In this document: positions 1 to 9,410 of the stretch, in pieces
How positions within the stretch are numbered: position 1 is the first letter of the stretch
How the letters are laid out: every line of letters begins with the position of its first letter
DNA from: Halopseudomonas maritima
GTDB taxonomy: Bacteria > Pseudomonadota > Gammaproteobacteria > Pseudomonadales > Pseudomonadaceae
Assembly (NCBI RefSeq): GCF_021545785.1
Contig: NZ_CP079801.1
Location: forward strand, 3,592,001 to 3,656,000
Length of the DNA stretch: 64,000 nt
Reading direction: 5' to 3'
The notes under the pieces: model-generated
What the model saw: the letters and a program-made list of their open reading frames with translations, nothing else
Told to the model about the DNA's origin: nothing
Databases searched by the model: none
Made by a program: the position numbers and the translations under genes

Positions 1-785
1 GCGCTTTCCGTACGGTGTTGCAACAGATCGGATCCCAATTGGCCGGCAAGCAGGTTGTGAGTACCACCAAGGGGATCGAGCAGCCGGGCTTTTTGATGAT
101 GAGCCAGATAGTCGAGCAGGAGGCGCCTGCGGCCCATGTCGCGGTGCTGTCTGGCCCCAACCTGGCCAAGGAGATCGCAGCCGGCGAGCTAACCGCTACC
201 GTGGTGGCCAGCGAGGACGAGCAGCTGTGTCGCGATGTGCAGGCGGTGCTCGGTTGCGCCAATCTGCGTGTTTACGCCAGCCAGGACCGCTATGGCGTGG
301 AGCTGGGTGGTGCGCTGAAGAACGTCTACGCGATTATCTCCGGGATGGCGGCAGCGCTTGGTATGGGCGAAAACACCAAGGCGATGCTGATCACCCGCGC
401 GCTCGCGGAGATGACCCGCTTTGCGGTGCATATGGGGGCCAATCCGTTGACCTTCCTGGGGCTGGCCGGCGTTGGTGACCTGATCGTCACCTGCGTGTCG
501 CCGCAGTCGCGCAACTTTCAGGTGGGCCATGCGCTCGGCATGGGCGAGACGCTGGAGCAGAGCGTGGCGCGGCTCGGCCAGGTGGCCGAGGGCGTGAATA
601 CCCTCAAGGTGCTCAAGCAAAAGGCCGCTGAGGAAGGCGTGTACATGCCGCTGGTTGATGGCCTGTACGCCATTGTGTTTGAACAAAAGCCGCTACCGGC
701 GGTGATTGCTCGGCTGATGTCGGCTGAGCAGAAAAACGATGTCGAGTTCGCTGCCTTCATGTCTGCAGCGCCGGCCAAGCTCTGA
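1..785 (+). CDS. gpsA: Glycerol-3-phosphate dehydrogenase [NAD(P)+], 3' part
   Basis: Reduces dihydroxyacetone phosphate to sn-glycerol-3-phosphate for phospholipid synthesis in the cytosol. The frame is open back to the window edge, so the start codon and the N-terminal glycine-rich nucleotide-binding motif lie outside; about 260 residues of a family of about 340 are visible. The stretch ELGGALKN holds the family's catalytic lysine, and GLAGVGDL is a conserved loop of the C-terminal helical domain. The stop is at 783-785. A small membrane protein gene starts 9 bases later, so the transcript probably continues into it. Confidence 0.95.
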   Translation, partial: AFRTVLQQIGSQLAGKQVVSTTKGIEQPGFLMMSQIVEQEAPAAHVAVLSGPNLAKEIAAGELTATVVASEDEQLCRDVQAVLGCANLRVYASQDRYGVELGGALKNVYAIISGMAAALGMGENTKAMLITRALAEMTRFAVHMGANPLTFLGLAGVGDLIVTCVSPQSRNFQVGHALGMGETLEQSVARLGQVAEGVNTLKVLKQKAAEEGVYMPLVDGLYAIVFEQKPLPAVIARLMSAEQKNDVEFAAFMSAAPAKL

Positions 786-794
786 GGAGAGTCT

Positions 795-1109
795 GTGAAT
801 ACGTTTTTGAACAATCTGTGCTCGGCTGATTTCTGGTTGCGTCTGGTGTACGTGGTGTTTTTTGCGCTGGCCTGGCAGGTAGCTGAGGTCGCTCTGGCGG
901 TGCTGACACTGATCCAGATTGCCTACCGCCTGTTCAGCGGCGAGCCCGATGCTGACTGCGCGCGCTGGGGTAGTAGCTTGTCGCAGTTTGTCTGGCAGAG
1001 TGGTCGTTACTTGACTGGTGCGAGCGAGCAAAAGCCCTGGCCCTTCAGTGACTGGCCGGACGGTAACGCACAGTGGACCACGCAGCCGCAGGACCGGGGG
1101 CAGCCGTGA
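795..1109 (+). CDS. DUF4389-type small membrane protein
   Basis: A 104-residue protein starting at GTG 795 behind a good ribosome site (GAGGAG just after the gpsA stop). Residues about 12-46 are strongly hydrophobic, interrupted by a few polar positions, giving one or two membrane segments. The rest is polar with several Trp (WPFSDWP). This pattern and the position between gpsA and sixA fit the DUF4389 family of pseudomonads, whose function is unknown. Its stop overlaps the next start (GTGA), which points to translational coupling with sixA. Confidence 0.75.
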   Translation: MNTFLNNLCSADFWLRLVYVVFFALAWQVAEVALAVLTLIQIAYRLFSGEPDADCARWGSSLSQFVWQSGRYLTGASEQKPWPFSDWPDGNAQWTTQPQDRGQP

Positions 1110-1576
1110 GAGTCTGGGTCTTGCGCCACGGTCAGGCAGCGGCGCAGGCGCCAACCGACCCTGAGCGCCCGCTGACAGCGGCGGGCGAGCAAGAGGTGCG
1201 CAGCATGTGTCGGCTGCTGGCAGGCCAACCCTTGGACACCATCCTGGCCAGCCCCTACCTCCGCGCTCAGCAGACAGCAGCTCTGGTGGCAGGTGAGCTT
1301 GGTTTTGTCCGCGGGGTGTCGATCGCCCCCTGGCTGACGCCGGACGATGACCCCGCTGAGGTGCTGGGTTACCTGGCCGAGCGAGGCGAGCAAAATGTGC
1401 TGCTGGTCAGCCATCAACCATTGGTTAGCCAAGTGCTGAGCCTGCTGTGCGAAGGGCATCGACGGGCGCACTTGCCTATGCCAACGGCGGGGCTGGCCTG
1501 CGTCGACACCGATTTTGTGGCAGCTGGCCTTGGCCAGCTTCAGCTTCTGCAAAGCCCGGCGCAGCTGGCTGACTGA
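1106..1576 (+). CDS. sixA: Phosphohistidine phosphatase SixA
   Basis: A 156-residue histidine-phosphatase of the phosphoglycerate mutase fold. The RHG motif is at residues 7-9 (His8 the phospho-acceptor), and a second conserved histidine lies in the LLVSHQPL stretch. SixA removes phosphate from histidine phosphotransfer domains; in E. coli it acts on the nitrogen-related PTS protein NPr. The GTG at 1106 is chosen because it starts exactly at the conserved MRVWVLRHG and overlaps the previous stop by four bases; an upstream start at 1073 would add an unconserved tail. It is likely the last gene of the gpsA transcript. Confidence 0.88.
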   Translation: MRVWVLRHGQAAAQAPTDPERPLTAAGEQEVRSMCRLLAGQPLDTILASPYLRAQQTAALVAGELGFVRGVSIAPWLTPDDDPAEVLGYLAERGEQNVLLVSHQPLVSQVLSLLCEGHRRAHLPMPTAGLACVDTDFVAAGLGQLQLLQSPAQLAD

Positions 1577-1710
1577 TCAGCAGCGCTTGCTTCGCTCTGC
1601 TACGGCCTTGTCGGCGTCTGTCTGCTGGGATAGTGTGAGCGCAGATTCCAGCGGTTGGTCGCGCTCCAAGTGGCCGCCGCCACAATAATAATGATTCGGC
1701 GGAGCAAAGC

Positions 1711-3387
1711 ATGGGTGCATTGGCAAGGCAGCCTGCGACGGCGTTAGAGGCCTTTTTACGACAAGAGACCCTGCGCCCGAGCAGTACCTATCTTATTCAA
1801 CCGCTGCCGGACGGCAGTGTACAGGCGTTCAGTTGGGCTGAGGTGGGCGATCAGGCGCGCCGAGCGGCGGCCTACCTTGTCGGCCTGCAGTTGCCGCCGG
1901 GTAGCTGCATTGGGCTGCTGGCACGTAACTGCGCGCATTGGATAATCGCTGATCTGGCAATCTGGATGGCCGGACACGTGTCGGCGCCGCTTCACCCCAA
2001 TCTCCCGGCCGATGCCATTGCCCAGGTGGCGCGCCACGCCGAGTTGCAGGCTATCTTTATCGGACATTTGGAAGGCTGGTCCGCCCAGCGCCTGGGGCTG
2101 CCGGCCGAGGTCCATCGACTGGCACTGCCGCAAGGGCCGGAGGAGCCGGGCCTGGTGTCCTGGAGTCAGCTGCAGCAGCAGGCGCCCGCCGAGCCGATAA
2201 TGCCAAGCGCCGACCAGCTGGCCACTATCATTTACACCTCTGGCACAACCGGCGTGCCCAAGGGTGTGATGTTGAGTTTCTCCAGCATGTTTCTGGCGGC
2301 CACCAACTTCCTTCGTCTGTTCACCATCTCGGTCGATGACCGCATGCTGTGTTACCAGTCTCTGAGCCACATTGGCGAACGACAGTTTGTTGAGATGACC
2401 TCCTTGCTGGGTGGGCAGCAGGTGCATTTCGTCGAGCGTGCCGCTACGTTCTTGCGCGACACACGCCGTGCCAGGCCAACGCTGTTCTTCGCTGCGCCAC
2501 GTATCTGGCAAGACTGCATGGATGCCAGCCAGCAGCGCTGGTCGCCACGCTGGCTAGCGCTGCGTTTGCGTCTGCCTCTGCTTGGGCCGCATCAGGGACG
2601 CCGGGTGTTGGCGTATCTGGGGCTGGACCAGGTGCGTTATGCGGTCAGCGGCGCGGCGCGCCTCAAGCCAGCCTTGCAAGACTGGTTTGCCGGGCTGGGC
2701 CTGCAGGTGGTTGAGGCGTACGGCATGACCGAAAACTGCGGCTACTCGCACCTGGGGCGTCCCAGCCGTCCGCGACCGGGTTACATCGGTTTGCCGAATC
2801 CGGGCGTGGAGTGTCGGCTCGATGAGCAGGGTCAGATACTGGTGCGCAGCAAAGCGCTGATGATGGGCTATCACAAAGACCCGGCGCGCACGGCGGAAGT
2901 GCTGGATGAGGCTGGTTTTCTGCACACAGGCGATGTGGGCGAAATCGATCAGGAGGGCTTTTTACGGCTCACCGGTCGCGTCAAGGATATCTTCAAGACC
3001 TCGCGCGGGCGCTATGTTGTCCCGGCGCCGATTGAGCAGCAACTGATGGACGATGCCTTGATCGAGGAGGCCTGCGTGGTTGGCCAGGACCTGCCGCAGC
3101 CGCTGGCACTGGTTCGGCTGAGCTCGCAGGCGCTGGATAAACTGGCGGCGCAGCGGCAGCTACAGGCTGCGCTGGAGGCCGTCAATCTGGCGCTGCCCAG
3201 CACCGAGCGACTGGGTTGTCTGGTGGTGGTAGAGCAGGCTTGGGACATTGCCGGCGGTTTTCGCACGCCAACGCTCAAGCTGCGGCGCAATGTGGTGGAG
3301 GCGACCTATCACGATCGCTTTCATTACTGGCTGGTCAGCGGGCAGAGCGTGCTCTGGCACAGTGACAGCGAGGAGAGCAGTACATGA
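1711..3387 (+). CDS. AMP-dependent acyl-CoA synthetase (long-chain type)
   Basis: A 558-residue member of the ANL adenylate-forming superfamily. It should activate a carboxylic acid, probably a fatty acid, to an acyl-adenylate and then acyl-CoA. The phosphate-binding P-loop TSGTTGVPKG is near residue 176, the YGMTE motif near 340, the HTGD motif near 408 and the hinge GRVKDIFK near 423-430, so all core motifs are intact. ATG 1711 follows GGAG at 1701. Its last codon overlaps the start of a hotdog thioesterase (ATGA). The pair suggests a ligase and hydrolase working on the same acyl pool; the actual substrate is not readable. Confidence 0.88.
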   Translation: MGALARQPATALEAFLRQETLRPSSTYLIQPLPDGSVQAFSWAEVGDQARRAAAYLVGLQLPPGSCIGLLARNCAHWIIADLAIWMAGHVSAPLHPNLPADAIAQVARHAELQAIFIGHLEGWSAQRLGLPAEVHRLALPQGPEEPGLVSWSQLQQQAPAEPIMPSADQLATIIYTSGTTGVPKGVMLSFSSMFLAATNFLRLFTISVDDRMLCYQSLSHIGERQFVEMTSLLGGQQVHFVERAATFLRDTRRARPTLFFAAPRIWQDCMDASQQRWSPRWLALRLRLPLLGPHQGRRVLAYLGLDQVRYAVSGAARLKPALQDWFAGLGLQVVEAYGMTENCGYSHLGRPSRPRPGYIGLPNPGVECRLDEQGQILVRSKALMMGYHKDPARTAEVLDEAGFLHTGDVGEIDQEGFLRLTGRVKDIFKTSRGRYVVPAPIEQQLMDDALIEEACVVGQDLPQPLALVRLSSQALDKLAAQRQLQAALEAVNLALPSTERLGCLVVVEQAWDIAGGFRTPTLKLRRNVVEATYHDRFHYWLVSGQSVLWHSDSEESST

Positions 3388-3812
3388 GTATCTGGCATCA
3401 ACCCTTGGATATCGAGCGCCTGAATGCGCCTGGTCCGCATATCAACACGCTGCTCGATATTCGCATCGAGGAGGCCGGCGACGACTGGATGCGTGCCAGC
3501 ATGCCGGTCGATCAGCGTACGCATCAACCCTACGGTATCCTGCACGGCGGCGCGTCGGTGGTGTTGGCCGAAACTGTCGGCAGCATGGCGTCCTATGCCT
3601 GTATCGATACCAGTGCGTATTACTGCGTAGGGCTGGATGTCAATGCCAACCACTTGCGTGCGGTGCGTTCTGGCCGTGTGAGCGCTCTGGCAACGGCGGT
3701 GCACGTGGGCCGCACGACGCATGTGTGGGACATCCGGCTGACGGACGAGCAGGGCAATATTACCTGCATCGCGCGTCTGACCATGGCCATAGTGCCGCTC
3801 AAAAACCCTTGA
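3384..3812 (+). CDS. Hotdog-fold acyl-CoA thioesterase (PaaI/MenI type)
   Basis: A 142-residue hotdog thioesterase. The motif GILHGG at residues 51-56 followed by a glutamate at 63 is the classic active-site arrangement of the PaaI/YdiI group, in which the glutamate acts on the acyl-CoA thioester. The start overlaps the stop of the acyl-CoA synthetase, so the two are translationally coupled. It may clear dead-end or aromatic acyl-CoA; MenI-like activity on DHNA-CoA is possible, but no menaquinone genes are nearby. Confidence 0.85.
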   Translation: MSIWHQPLDIERLNAPGPHINTLLDIRIEEAGDDWMRASMPVDQRTHQPYGILHGGASVVLAETVGSMASYACIDTSAYYCVGLDVNANHLRAVRSGRVSALATAVHVGRTTHVWDIRLTDEQGNITCIARLTMAIVPLKNP

Positions 3813-3846
3813 TGCAGGCCGAATCAGCCATCTATGGGTCTGTATT

Positions 3847-3879
3847 CACAGCACCGCTCGCGCTTGCTAGCGTGCTGTG
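3847..3879. other. Hairpin after the thioesterase gene
   Basis: An inverted repeat CACAGCAC / GTGCTGTG with a partly paired interior lies 34 bases after the thioesterase stop. There is no T run, so it could be a Rho-dependent end, an mRNA-stabilising stem or chance. Confidence 0.4.
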
Positions 3880-3931
3880 TGCCCAGTAGATTCCTGCAGC
3901 ATTCCGTTATCTACCGTCTGTCGGAGGCTGC

Positions 3932-4795
3932 ATGACCCTCTCAAGCCATGAAGTGCGTTTTACCCTGTCCGGGATCGAGGTTGCCGGCAAGGCCTGGGGT
4001 GAGCCGGGCGGGTTGCCGGTCATCGGCATGCATGGTTGGCTGGATAATGCTGCCACCTTCGATCTGATTGCCCCCGCGCTGGATGGGGTCTATCTGGTCG
4101 CCCTGGACCTGCCCGGCCACGGCCTGTCGGGGCATCTGCCGGCGGGTGGCTACAGCCTCTGGCAGCAAGCCGCTACCGTGTTGCAGGTAGCCGAAGACCT
4201 GGGGTGGAAGCGTTTTGCGTTGCTTGGGCACTCCATGGGCGCCATCATCAGTGGCATCCTGGCGGGCAGCCTGCCAGAGCGCATCATCGGTGCGGCCATG
4301 ATCGATGGGCTGATGCCCTTTACCTCCGAAGCGGACGATGCGCCAAGACAGATGGCGCGGTTTTTCAACTCCAGCCTGCAGTTAGGCAATAAACGTAAAC
4401 CGGTTTATGACAGTGCCGACAAGGCGATATCGGCGCGGGTGCTGGGCGGCACCACACCCATCAGTCGCGAGGCTGCCGGCCGCTTGGTCGAACGCGGGCT
4501 GATGCCGCATGACGGCGGCTGGACCTGGCGCACTGATCCCCAGTTGATGCTGCCTTCGCCGTTGCGCCTGACTCAGCGCCACGCCACGTCCTTTATCGAG
4601 AACATCAGCGCGCCGACCTGCCTGGTACTGGCCAACCAGGGTGTGATGCACAAGCACCCGGAGGTGCTGGCGCGTATCGATGCGTTCAGCCACCTGCAGA
4701 TTCATCGCGTTGATGGCGGGCACCATTTGCATCTGGAGGAGCAGGCGGCCAGCGTTGCTGACATCCTGAAAGACTTCTACACAAGCCTGAGCTGA
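3932..4795 (+). CDS. Alpha/beta hydrolase
   Basis: A 287-residue cytosolic alpha/beta-hydrolase with no signal peptide. The oxyanion HGW motif is at 34-36, the nucleophile elbow GHSMG at 99-103 (Ser101), and the catalytic histidine falls in GGHHLHLE near 263. Length and motifs match the serine hydrolase/MESH-like esterase group. ATG 3932 follows CGGAGG. It sits after the acyl-CoA synthetase/thioesterase pair with a 119-base gap and is probably a separate unit. The substrate is unknown. Confidence 0.8.
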   Translation: MTLSSHEVRFTLSGIEVAGKAWGEPGGLPVIGMHGWLDNAATFDLIAPALDGVYLVALDLPGHGLSGHLPAGGYSLWQQAATVLQVAEDLGWKRFALLGHSMGAIISGILAGSLPERIIGAAMIDGLMPFTSEADDAPRQMARFFNSSLQLGNKRKPVYDSADKAISARVLGGTTPISREAAGRLVERGLMPHDGGWTWRTDPQLMLPSPLRLTQRHATSFIENISAPTCLVLANQGVMHKHPEVLARIDAFSHLQIHRVDGGHHLHLEEQAASVADILKDFYTSLS

Positions 4796-4886
4796 CCCAT
4801 CGGCCCAGTCGCGCTATCCTCGGGGTATAAGTGCGGCGCGCCAGCGCCCACACAACGATGCCCGCAGGCGGGCGCTGAGGAGATGC

Positions 4887-5705
4887 ATGGGGTTAATAAT
4901 ACGAAGCGCGTCGCTGCTGCTCGCCGGGCTGCTGTCGTCCGGCCCGCTGTTGGCTGAAGACGCCGTGTCGACACTGGTTGTCGAACCTTTCACCCATTCA
5001 CGTCTGGTTGACCAGCGTCTGCAGGCGCAGGCCGATCAACCCGTGGTTATCGGCAGTATTCGTCGCATCAACAATCAGCTGCGCGCCGAGCGAGAGGTGC
5101 GCGCCAGTGGCGAGTTGGCCTCGGTCAGCTGGGAGGTTACCGACGGCTACGCGCCCGAGGCAGCCTTCAGCCATGTGTTGGCTCAGTTGCTGGAACAGCC
5201 ACATACCCTGTTGTACGCCTGTGACGGGCGTGAGTGTGGCAGCAGTAGCCTGTGGGCCAACCAGGTGCTGCATAACGCGCGACTCTATGGTCCGGACGAT
5301 GACCAGCGCTATCTGGCGCTGCGCCTGGATGCTGAGCCGCAGCGCTTTGTGACGCTCTACAGCATTACCCGCGGCAACCGTCGCAGTTATCTCAACATGA
5401 GCCAGCTTACGCCCGATCAGCCGGTCGAGCAGACGTTGTACCCGACCCCCTCAACCTTGCTGAAGGTGTTGCGCAGTGAGGACAGTCTGGCCCTGCCAGC
5501 ACTGGACGATGCGGTAGCGCGGGCCGATTGGACGCGCCTGCTGGTGCGCATGATGCGGCTGGATTCACTGTTGCGCGTGCGGCTTGACGGTGCTGCAGCT
5601 CCGCAGCTGGCCAGCGATATGAAGGCCGCAGGTGTGAATTCTTCAAGACTCCAGCTCGGTGAGCCAGAGCCCGCGCAGGGCGTGCTGCTGCAGCGTATCC
5701 GCTGA
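4887..5705 (+). CDS. DUF4892-family periplasmic protein
   Basis: A 272-residue protein with a clean signal peptide (hydrophobic residues 5-21, likely cleavage after LLA at 23), so it should be exported. The body resembles DUF4892 proteins of pseudomonads: a bowl-like N-terminal domain with a cysteine pair in CDGREC near residue 112 and a C-terminal domain ending in an OmpA-like short fold. Function unknown. ATG 4887 has TGAGGAGA immediately upstream; an ATG four bases earlier is out of frame. A REP-like element begins five bases after the stop. Confidence 0.65.
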   Translation: MGLIIRSASLLLAGLLSSGPLLAEDAVSTLVVEPFTHSRLVDQRLQAQADQPVVIGSIRRINNQLRAEREVRASGELASVSWEVTDGYAPEAAFSHVLAQLLEQPHTLLYACDGRECGSSSLWANQVLHNARLYGPDDDQRYLALRLDAEPQRFVTLYSITRGNRRSYLNMSQLTPDQPVEQTLYPTPSTLLKVLRSEDSLALPALDDAVARADWTRLLVRMMRLDSLLRVRLDGAAAPQLASDMKAAGVNSSRLQLGEPEPAQGVLLQRIR

Positions 5706-5709
5706 GCAA

Positions 5710-5786
5710 GGGAAGCAGATCAACTCCACGCGCCCTGCGGCCCAGCCTGAACGCCACAGGGCATGCGGAATTAATCAGTGCTTCCC
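5710..5786. repeat. REP-like palindromic element, copy A
   Basis: Inverted arms GGGAAGC.GATCAA and TTAATCAGTGCTTCCC enclose a GC-rich centre. The right half (about 46 bases from GCCCAGCCTG to GCTTCC) is almost identical to the right half of the copy at 48512-48622. It fills the gap between two convergent genes, so it may also end transcription. Confidence 0.8.
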
Positions 5787-5793
5787 AAGGGGT

Positions 5794-8202
5794 TCAGTCC
5801 GGTTGCAGTACCAGATGGTCGGGCAGGGCGCGGATCGACAACCAGTCAAATAGCTGCGCCCGGTAACGGCCTTCGTTGAACAGCTCGGCCTGATCTCGCG
5901 CATGGCTATCAAGGGGGTTGCCTGCTTGGCCGAGCGGGTTGATGCCCAGGCTGGAGTTCAGGTCGGACAGATCGATCAGACGGCGGGTGGATGGCCCTGC
6001 CTTGATCTGGTAGTAGCCGGTGCCCCGGTCAAAGGCCATGTTGTTCAGCGTCTCGTTCGCACCGTTCACGACCACCGGTTGGCTATTCAGATACCCGCCA
6101 AAGGGTAAGCGCTCGGCCAGCGCATGCTGGTGCTGCAGGGTTGCCAGACGTGACCACTGCCATTGCTGCGGGTCGCTACCCAAATCCGTAACCATGCCTT
6201 GCAGCGCGTTCTGCCAGGCATGGCTGATGGCAGCCTGGCGCCCGTCCAGACTGGGGTGCTCGCGGTTGTCCCACCAGGGGGACGTGGGCTTCCAGTAGAG
6301 GCTGGCCAAGGTCTTTTCAGCCATGAAGGTGTTACGGAAGTAGCTGTAGCGCGGCCCCAGCTCGTCGGCAAACAGCGCCTCGGACAAGGCATCTTGCCAG
6401 CGCTGGAAAATGCTCGCCGCCTGACTGTCACGGTGGTAGTGACCATCCCATGCCCCCAGCAGTGCCAACGCTTGGCTGCCGATAGTCTGCAACGGGTCAG
6501 GGAGTTGCTGTGGGTCCAGTAGCGGCATGGCGTCGGCGATCATGCTCAGGGCCAGCGGGCGCTGGTCATCGAGCTGGAAGGCCTTGAAGTCCGACAGATC
6601 GAAGGGTTCTTCGCGGTTCAGCAGCTCTTGCAGGCGCTGTGCTCGATCGGTAGGCGCATAGTAGCCGGGCAGCTTGCGACGCGGATTGTTTTCCGGGTAG
6701 GGGTTGTTGGTAGAAAAAATCACGCCGTCGCGCGGGTTGATAATGCGCGGGTTGGTATCAAAGGGTTGGTAGCCGAGAAAGTCATCACGGCCCGACCCGC
6801 CGTTCAGCAGAGAGAAGCCGTTGCTGCTTTGCGGCCAGCGCTTAAGCTTGCCGATGGCCCACATGGCAATGTTGTCGTCTACGTCGGCGTAAATCAGGTT
6901 CAGACCCGGTGCGCTGTGCAAGGCCGCCGCAGTCTGAAACTCCTCCAGACTGGTGGCGCGGGTAAAGCCGTAGAAGGCGCTGGCCGAGTCGTTTTCGGGG
7001 TCGAGAAAGCTCCAGAACAGGCTGACGGGCTCGCGCTCCAGGCTGCCTGGCAGGTCGTTGATGATCGGGCCGTGGCGGCTGCTGCGGGTGCGAATCAGGC
7101 GGTCTTCCTGGCCGCGAATCTTGATCACTTCTTCATGTATGCGCAGCTTTTGCCAGCGGTCCACCGCCCAGACCTGCTCTGGGTCGTCAGGGTTGACGCG
7201 CTCGCGGTAGAAGTCCACGTCATCGTTCATCAGCATGGTCAGGCCCCAGGCGTGATGGCGAGTCTGGCCCAGCAGCGGAAAGGGAATACCAGCGAGGAAA
7301 TGGCCGTAGACCTCGTTGTCGGGCGTGCGGATATGCGCTTCGTACCAGACCGCCGGGGCGGCAAAGCCGATGTGCGGGTCGTTGGCGAGTAGCGGGGCGC
7401 CGCTGGCGCTGCGTTCGGCGTTGACCACCCAGGCGTTGGAGCCCAGGAACTGGCCGACCGGCAGGGTCTGTTCTACCTGACTGATTTGCTCCAGCATGGG
7501 GGTCAACAGCTCGATGTACGGTTGGCCCGAGGAGCGTACCGGCGGTAGTTGGTCGGGCCAGCTGGGTACCAGATCGCGGTAGTGGCGCTCGCTCAGGGTG
7601 CCGCGAATGGTATCCACCAGGGCATCTGTCTTGAAAGCCTCGGCAAAGGAGTAGGCCATGTAGCCCATGGTGTTGGCGATGTCTTCTGCGCTGAAGTAGT
7701 CGGGCTTGGTCATCAACAGGCGGTACTCCAGCGGCCGTCCGCCGTGATCGATGTACTGGTTGATGCCGTCCTGGTAGGCGTGAATCAACTGCGCGTGCGG
7801 GCTGTCGGCCTGCTGCTCCAGCCGTTCGGCGTATTGGCGTGCATAGCGGCTGATGCCCAGGGTGCGAAAGAAGCGGTCGGTGGCGAATGACTCGACGCCA
7901 AGCAGCTCCGACAGCCGTCCGCCGCCAATGCGTCGTAACAGGTCCATTTGAAATAAACGGTCCTGGGCGTGCACGTAGCCCAGCGCCAGGTAAGCATCGT
8001 GCTCGCTCTGGGCGTCGATGTGCGGCACGCCCCAGGCGTCGTAATAAACTGACACCGGGCCACTCAGGCCTTCAAGCTTTAACTCGCCGCTGCGTTGGCT
8101 CGTGGCCGTGTGCAGTATCCACACCAGCAACAGGCCAGCAAGGGCGAGCAGTAGGGCAGCGCAAAAGAAGACTTTCAGCGGGCGATTCAGACGTGCGTTC
8201 AC
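5794..8202 (-). CDS. Penicillin acylase family (Ntn-hydrolase) protein
   Basis: An 802-residue protein of the penicillin/acyl-homoserine-lactone acylase family, made as a precursor that self-cleaves into alpha and beta chains. The N-terminus has a signal anchor or signal peptide (residues about 9-29). The self-cleavage site is Gly|Ser-Asn-Ala-Trp near residue 255; the serine becomes the N-terminal nucleophile. GTG 8202 is chosen because it starts shortly before the membrane segment; the longer reading would add an unusual cysteine-rich tail. The substrate (beta-lactam, acyl-homoserine lactone or other amide) cannot be told. It is divergent from the patatin gene. Confidence 0.85.
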   Translation of the reverse strand: MNARLNRPLKVFFCAALLLALAGLLLVWILHTATSQRSGELKLEGLSGPVSVYYDAWGVPHIDAQSEHDAYLALGYVHAQDRLFQMDLLRRIGGGRLSELLGVESFATDRFFRTLGISRYARQYAERLEQQADSPHAQLIHAYQDGINQYIDHGGRPLEYRLLMTKPDYFSAEDIANTMGYMAYSFAEAFKTDALVDTIRGTLSERHYRDLVPSWPDQLPPVRSSGQPYIELLTPMLEQISQVEQTLPVGQFLGSNAWVVNAERSASGAPLLANDPHIGFAAPAVWYEAHIRTPDNEVYGHFLAGIPFPLLGQTRHHAWGLTMLMNDDVDFYRERVNPDDPEQVWAVDRWQKLRIHEEVIKIRGQEDRLIRTRSSRHGPIINDLPGSLEREPVSLFWSFLDPENDSASAFYGFTRATSLEEFQTAAALHSAPGLNLIYADVDDNIAMWAIGKLKRWPQSSNGFSLLNGGSGRDDFLGYQPFDTNPRIINPRDGVIFSTNNPYPENNPRRKLPGYYAPTDRAQRLQELLNREEPFDLSDFKAFQLDDQRPLALSMIADAMPLLDPQQLPDPLQTIGSQALALLGAWDGHYHRDSQAASIFQRWQDALSEALFADELGPRYSYFRNTFMAEKTLASLYWKPTSPWWDNREHPSLDGRQAAISHAWQNALQGMVTDLGSDPQQWQWSRLATLQHQHALAERLPFGGYLNSQPVVVNGANETLNNMAFDRGTGYYQIKAGPSTRRLIDLSDLNSSLGINPLGQAGNPLDSHARDQAELFNEGRYRAQLFDWLSIRALPDHLVLQPD

Positions 8203-8300
8203 GATGGGCCTTGTGCAGCGGAAAAACGTCCGGGCATCATGCGCAGCGCGGTGGTATACGTCAATCGGGACACGCGAGTTTGTGAAGGAGCAACAGCACG

Positions 8301-9290
8301 ATGGCACGAAGAGTCGCATTGGTATTGGGTAGCGGTGGCGCGCGGGGCTATGCGCACATCGGCGTGATCGAGGAAATTGAGCGGCGCGGCTATGAAATTG
8401 CCTGCATCGCTGGCTGTTCGATGGGGGCGGTCGTGGGGGGTATCCACGCTGCTGGTCGCCTGGCCGATTACCGTGACTGGGTGTCCGGACTTGATTACCT
8501 GGATGTGATTCGCCTGCTCGATATCGGCTTTGGCACGCTGGGGGCGATCCGCGGCGAGCGGGTGTTTGGCCGCATCCGCGAGATGCTTGGCGAGACAGAT
8601 ATCGATGACCTTGCCATTCCCTTTACGGCGGTGGCTACCGACCTGACCAACCAGCAGGAGGTGTGGTTTCAATCGGGTTGCCTGCACCAGGCCATGCGCG
8701 CGTCGGCTGCGATCCCCAGCTTGTTCTCTCCGGTACGTCAGGGTAATCGGGTGCTGGTCGACGGCGGTTTGCTCAATCCGCTGCCCATTGTGCCGGTGGT
8801 ATCGGCCCACTGCGATCTGATCATGGCGGTGAACCTCAATTCGATTGAAAGCAACCACTACCAGATGCCGGTCATCGAGCGGCCTGCGCCGATCCGTCAG
8901 CAGTGGGAACAGTGGATGGCGGCGCTCAAGCCCTCCTGGCTGGGCCGTCGAGCGGAAGAAGAGGAAGAGCACGCCGGTCAGCAAACGCTGCCATTTACCC
9001 CGGAGGAGGGCGATGAGCCGCACTCACGGGAGGAGGACCAGAACGCGCCGGTGGAAGTGGAGCCGCCGGTAGGCCCGGCCAGCATGTTGGAGCTGGTCAA
9101 CTTGTCCTTCGAGACCATGCAGGCTTCGTTGACCCAATACAAGATTGCCGGTTACCCGCCGGACGTGATCTTCAATGTGCCCAAGCGGTTGTGTCGCTTT
9201 TTCGAGTTTTATCGCGCGCCTGAGCTGATCGAACTCGGCCGTATGGTTGCCAGCGATACCCTGGATCAGTTCGAGCGGCGCCAGCACTAG
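8301..9290 (+). CDS. Patatin-like phospholipase (RssA type)
   Basis: A 329-residue patatin. It shows the oxyanion loop GSGGARG (10-16), the nucleophile motif GCSMG (38-42, Ser40) and the catalytic aspartate in DGG (Asp154), so the Ser-Asp dyad is intact. There is no signal peptide; it is cytosolic or membrane-associated. A charged, glutamate-rich stretch (about 215-255) separates the patatin core from a short C-terminal helical part. The start follows GAAGGAG. The family cleaves acyl esters of lipids; the natural substrate is unknown. Confidence 0.85.
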   Translation: MARRVALVLGSGGARGYAHIGVIEEIERRGYEIACIAGCSMGAVVGGIHAAGRLADYRDWVSGLDYLDVIRLLDIGFGTLGAIRGERVFGRIREMLGETDIDDLAIPFTAVATDLTNQQEVWFQSGCLHQAMRASAAIPSLFSPVRQGNRVLVDGGLLNPLPIVPVVSAHCDLIMAVNLNSIESNHYQMPVIERPAPIRQQWEQWMAALKPSWLGRRAEEEEEHAGQQTLPFTPEEGDEPHSREEDQNAPVEVEPPVGPASMLELVNLSFETMQASLTQYKIAGYPPDVIFNVPKRLCRFFEFYRAPELIELGRMVASDTLDQFERRQH

Positions 9291-9291
9291 C

Positions 9292-9347
9292 CAAGCACTG
9301 GTCAATTCCCTGCGCCGGGCGGCGTGCGGAATTGATCCGCGCTCTTA
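9292..9347. repeat. REP-like palindromic element, copy C (degenerate)
   Basis: AAGCACTGGTCAATTCCCTGCGCC pairs with GGCGTGCGGAATTGATCCGCGCTCTT as a single hairpin starting one or two bases after the patatin stop. Core AATT and the AAGC.CTGRTCAATTCC arm match copy A and B. Confidence 0.7.
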
Positions 9348-9410
9348 AAGCCTGTGGCCTGAGCAGTCTGCTAGAATCCGCCCTTCGATGTGACAGCGGC
9401 GGAGCCTAGC

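Noticed and set aside
1577..1710. Small gene between sixA and the acyl-CoA synthetase
   Set aside because: The 134 bases show no frame with start, ribosome site and conserved look.
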